A model generated the notes under the pieces. The model worked only from the letters and a program-made list of their open reading frames with translations. It was not told the DNA's origin and ran no database searches. A program made the position numbers and the translations under genes. This document shows positions 61,502-64,000 of a stretch of 64,000 nt of DNA, piece by piece. The DNA lies in contig NZ_BSDI01000071.1 of NCBI RefSeq assembly GCF_027923225.1, positions 1 to 64,000 of the forward strand. Direction: 5' to 3'. Numbering within the stretch: position 1 is the first letter of the stretch; the number at the start of each line of letters is the position of its first letter. This stretch comes from Phytohabitans aurantiacus. Its GTDB lineage: Bacteria; Actinomycetota; Actinomycetes; Mycobacteriales; Micromonosporaceae.

Positions 61502-62139
61502 TACGCCAGGACCGCCCGGACGCGGCGGTGGTCGTCTTCGTCGGGCGGCAGGTCCAGCTTGGTCAGCAGGCTGCCGATGTGCTTCGCCACGGCCGCCTCG
61601 CTGACCACGAGCGCGCGGGCGATCGCCGCGTTCGACCGGCCCTCCGCCATCAGCGCGAGCACCTCGCGCTCGCGCGGGCTCAGCAGGGCCACCGGATCGC
61701 GGCGCCGGCGCAGCAACTGCCGCACCACCTCCGGGTCGACCACGGTGTGCCCGCCGGCGACCCGGTCCAGCGCGTCGACGAACTCGATCACGTCGCCGAT
61801 GCGGTCCTTCAACAGGTACCCGACGCCGCCCGTGCCCGGTCGCGCCGACTCCAGCAGCTCGGCCGCGTAGGTCTGCTCGACGTACTGGCTCAGGATCAGC
61901 ACCGGCAGGTCCGGGTCGGCCTGCCGGAGCCGGATCGCGGCCTGCAGGCCCTCGTCGGTGAAGGACGGCGGCATCCGCACGTCGGTGACCACGATGTCCG
62001 GCCGGTGCGCGCGGACGGCCGCGACGAGCGCGCCGGCGTCGCCGACCGCCGCGACCACATCGTGCCCGAAGCGGGTGATCAGGCCGGTGATGCCCTCCCG
62101 GATCAGCACGCCGTCTTCGGCGACGATCACTCGCGCCAT
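61489..62139 (-). CDS. LuxR-type (NarL-family) response regulator
   Basis: A 216-residue response regulator. Receiver domain about 1-120 with acidic pair AED near the N-terminus, phospho-Asp in DIVVTDVRMPP (near residue 52), and the conserved Lys in YLLKDRIG. LuxR helix-turn-helix about 148-212 (LSPREREVLALMAEGRSNAAIARALVVSEAAVAKHIGSLLTKL). It overlaps the histidine kinase gene by 13 bp, so the two form a two-component system. Target genes unknown. Confidence 0.95.
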   Translation of the reverse strand: MARVIVAEDGVLIREGITGLITRFGHDVVAAVGDAGALVAAVRAHRPDIVVTDVRMPPSFTDEGLQAAIRLRQADPDLPVLILSQYVEQTYAAELLESARPGTGGVGYLLKDRIGDVIEFVDALDRVAGGHTVVDPEVVRQLLRRRRDPVALLSPREREVLALMAEGRSNAAIARALVVSEAAVAKHIGSLLTKLDLPPDEDDHRRVRAVLAYLRG

Positions 62140-63374
62140 GCGTCCGGTATCCCGGCGAACTCGACCTGGAGCACGGTGGGCCCGCCGGGCGGGCTGGACA
62201 GCGCGACCGTGCCGTCGACGGCGGCGACCCGGTCGACCATGCCGGCCAGGCCGGTACCCGCGTCCGGGTCGGCGCCTCCGGTGCCGTCGTCCTCCACCCG
62301 CAGCCGCACCCTTCCCTCCACAATGGACGCGGTGACGAGGGCGCGGGTGGCGCCGCTGTGCTTGGCCACGTTGGCGAGCGCCTCGACGACGACGAAGTAC
62401 GCGGTGACCTCGACCGGCCGGGGCAGGCGCCCGGGCAGGCGGATGTCGACGTCGACCGGTACCGGCGAGCGGCCCGCGACGTCCTCGACGGCCGCGACCA
62501 GGCCGCGGTCGGCGAGCACCTGCGGGTGTACGCCCCGGATCAGCTCGCGCAGCTCGGTGAGCGCCTGCTTGGCCAGCTCGTGCGCCGTGGCTAGCTGTTC
62601 GCTGAGCGGCGAGTTAGCCGGCGCCTCCAGCCGGGCCAGCCCGAGGTGCATGTTCAGCGCCACGAGCCGCTGCTGCGCGCCGTCGTGCAGGTCGCGCTCG
62701 ATCCGGCGGCGCTCGATCTCGAACGCGTCGACGAGCCGCGCCCGCGACCGGGTCACCTCGACCAGCCGCTCGCCGAGATCGGTCTCGCGCGGGGCGAGCA
62801 GCGCCCGGGCAAGCGCGGCGCGGGCGCCCGCCCAGGCGGTCACCGGGTACGGCGCCGCGAGCACGAGGACGACGCCGCACAGGGCCACCAGGTACCGCAG
62901 CGGCTCGTCCGGGTCGAAGATCGGGTAGAACACGAACGTCACGGGGTACCAGACCGCGAACACGACCACCAATCCGTCCATCCAGCACAGGACGCCGCCC
63001 GAGACGATCGCGTGCCCGAACTCCCGCCAGGTCGCCTGCTCCCGCAGCCGCACCCGCAGGCGGTGCCGCCAGCCGGGCCGCTCCAACGGCTCGTGGGGGT
63101 CGCCGACCGGGTACCCGTCGACGAGGCGCAGCCGCCGCCGCTCCAGCCGGGCGACCGGGACCGCACAGGCGACGACCGGCGCGTAGGCGGCCACGCCGAT
63201 GGCGAACTGCGGCAGCGTGAGCTCGCCGGCGAGCAGGTGGAGCGCCGCGAGGGGGCCGGTGCAGCCCAGCACCGCGCCGGCGGCGAGGTACAGGGCCGAC
63301 CGCCACGGCCACGAACTGCGTAGGAACCGCGTCGGGCGCAGCGTGAGCGCGTCCTGCGCGGTGCGGACCGGCAT
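62127..63374 (-). CDS. Sensor histidine kinase (NarL-partner type)
   Basis: A 415-residue membrane kinase of the HisKA_3 group. Membrane segments lie near residues 28-50, 58-78, 128-150 and 160-185. The dimerisation helix carries the phosphoacceptor in ERDLHDGAQQRLVALNMHLG; the ATP-binding domain has EALANVAKHSGA and the DDGTGGADPDAGTGLAGMVDRV glycine box. ATG 63374 is chosen over 63383. It would phosphorylate the overlapping response regulator. No long extracellular loop is present, so it may sense a membrane-borne signal. Confidence 0.93.
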   Translation of the reverse strand: MPVRTAQDALTLRPTRFLRSSWPWRSALYLAAGAVLGCTGPLAALHLLAGELTLPQFAIGVAAYAPVVACAVPVARLERRRLRLVDGYPVGDPHEPLERPGWRHRLRVRLREQATWREFGHAIVSGGVLCWMDGLVVVFAVWYPVTFVFYPIFDPDEPLRYLVALCGVVLVLAAPYPVTAWAGARAALARALLAPRETDLGERLVEVTRSRARLVDAFEIERRRIERDLHDGAQQRLVALNMHLGLARLEAPANSPLSEQLATAHELAKQALTELRELIRGVHPQVLADRGLVAAVEDVAGRSPVPVDVDIRLPGRLPRPVEVTAYFVVVEALANVAKHSGATRALVTASIVEGRVRLRVEDDGTGGADPDAGTGLAGMVDRVAAVDGTVALSSPPGGPTVLQVEFAGIPDAWRE

Positions 63375-63416
63375 GCCTCGCACGGTACCGGCGCGCCGCG
63401 CGCCCGCGCGGTAGTG

Positions 63417-63983
63417 CTAGCTATACGTTCCGGCGTTCCCGACCGGCCGGAAGAGGGCGAGCAGGTCGTCGAGGTACGCCACGGCGAGCGCGGCCACCGC
63501 GCCCAGCGGCACCGCGACGGCGGCTGACTGACCGGTCAGTGTGGCCCCGCTCCACGCCGCGTACCCGCCAGCCGCCGCGACCGCGATGAGGGCGGCGTTG
63601 CGCACGATGTGGTGGCGGCGGAACGGCGTCGGGGCGGCCCCGCCGAAGCACCGGCACTCCGCGGCCGTGCCCCGCCGCAGGACCAGCGCCACCGCCACCG
63701 TGAACGCCGCCAGCAGCGTCCCGCCGAGCAGGAAGCCCGCGATGGCGAACGGCGAGCCGGATCCTGGGAGTAGCAGCACCGGGAGGAGCAGCACCGGCAC
63801 CACCGCCTCGGCGGCCACCACGACGGCGGCGACCGGGCGCACCAGCGCGCCCGGCAGCAGCGCCATGCCGCGCAACGATTCCTCGAACGCCCGGAACTCC
63901 CGGCGGCCGCGCACCTTGCCGGCGACCGAGAGCACGAACGTGAGACCGATCAGGCACTGGGCGAACAGCAACAGGTACGGCAC
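63417..63983 (-). CDS. MauE/DoxX-like membrane protein
   Basis: A 188-residue membrane protein with four hydrophobic segments: LLFAQCLIGLTFVLSVAGKV (about 4-22), a long run at 45-75, FLLGGTLLAAFTVAVALVL (about 84-102) and IVRNAALIAVAAAGGYAAW (about 126-143). The pattern and the ECRCFGG cysteine pair between segments match the MauE-type methylamine-utilisation family, which in actinomycetes usually precedes a thioredoxin-like gene and may pass electrons or disulfides. GTG 63983 is the start. The promoter region runs off the window edge. Confidence 0.8.
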   Translation of the reverse strand: MPYLLLFAQCLIGLTFVLSVAGKVRGRREFRAFEESLRGMALLPGALVRPVAAVVVAAEAVVPVLLLPVLLLPGSGSPFAIAGFLLGGTLLAAFTVAVALVLRRGTAAECRCFGGAAPTPFRRHHIVRNAALIAVAAAGGYAAWSGATLTGQSAAVAVPLGAVAALAVAYLDDLLALFRPVGNAGTYS

Positions 63984-64000
63984 GGTCGGCGCTCCGGTGA

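Overview
The window is a chromosomal stretch of a very GC-rich actinomycete, most likely a Micromonosporaceae-type soil organism. Third codon positions are almost always G or C, GTG/TTG starts and ATGA/TGATG overlaps are frequent, and the families present (SigE-type ECF sigma factor, CBM2-tailed secreted hydrolases, LamG/RHS giants, DUF222 HNH, SWIM/MoxR/DUF5682/VWA) are typical of that group. Genus cannot be fixed from the sequence. There is no tRNA, rRNA, integrase, transposase or CRISPR array, so this looks like accessory chromosome rather than a phage or plasmid.

Layout. (1) 1-4060: repeat-rich DNA with a few genes (a tiny Asp-rich lipoprotein, a secreted vanadium-haloperoxidase-like protein, a DUF1992 protein). 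(2) 4067-16512: two giant secreted proteins, a 2209-residue six-LamG protein followed 20 bp later by a 1931-residue RHS/YD-repeat protein whose tip looks like a deaminase-fold toxin; a strong hairpin ends the unit. (3) 16609-26579: a P450, a TetR/TIM-barrel divergent pair, an Imm26-like gene, and many small orphan genes mixed with decayed ones (GNAT remnant, truncated alpha/beta hydrolase, twice-frameshifted gene). (4) 27010-29653: ECF sigma factor, its probable anti-sigma partner, and a FnIII-CBM2 secreted protein. (5) 29654-35052: a SorC-type regulator divergent from an isomerase / split transketolase / FGGY kinase operon, with a perfect palindrome between them; this fits catabolism of an unusual sugar, D-apiose being the best guess. 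(6) 35063-39587: plant-polymer hydrolases (CE15 glucuronoyl esterase and SGNH esterase, both with CBM2, preceded by a LacI-type operator) and a streptogrisin-like protease. (7) 40120-45223: LemA and DUF2207 membrane proteins, followed by a decayed DUF2207 duplicate and a frameshifted lipoprotein. (8) 45260-52592: a tightly overlapping four-gene SWIM-DUF5691 / MoxR AAA+ / DUF5682 / VWA operon, the best candidate for a poorly described system. (9) 52673-64000: DUF72, DUF222-HNH, arginase-family, secreted metalloprotease, TetR/SDR, D-serine-dehydratase-like, a two-component pair and a MauE-like protein cut close to the window edge.

Two dispersed intergenic repeat families run through the window: a 157-161 bp long inverted repeat (family A, four full and three variant copies, at 752-39789) and a roughly 60 bp GATCAAGGGC hairpin (family B, six copies, at 96-56147). 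One A copy supplies the stop codon of the gene in front of it. A short motif, TGTGGAC, also recurs inside genes in a way that forces rare codons.
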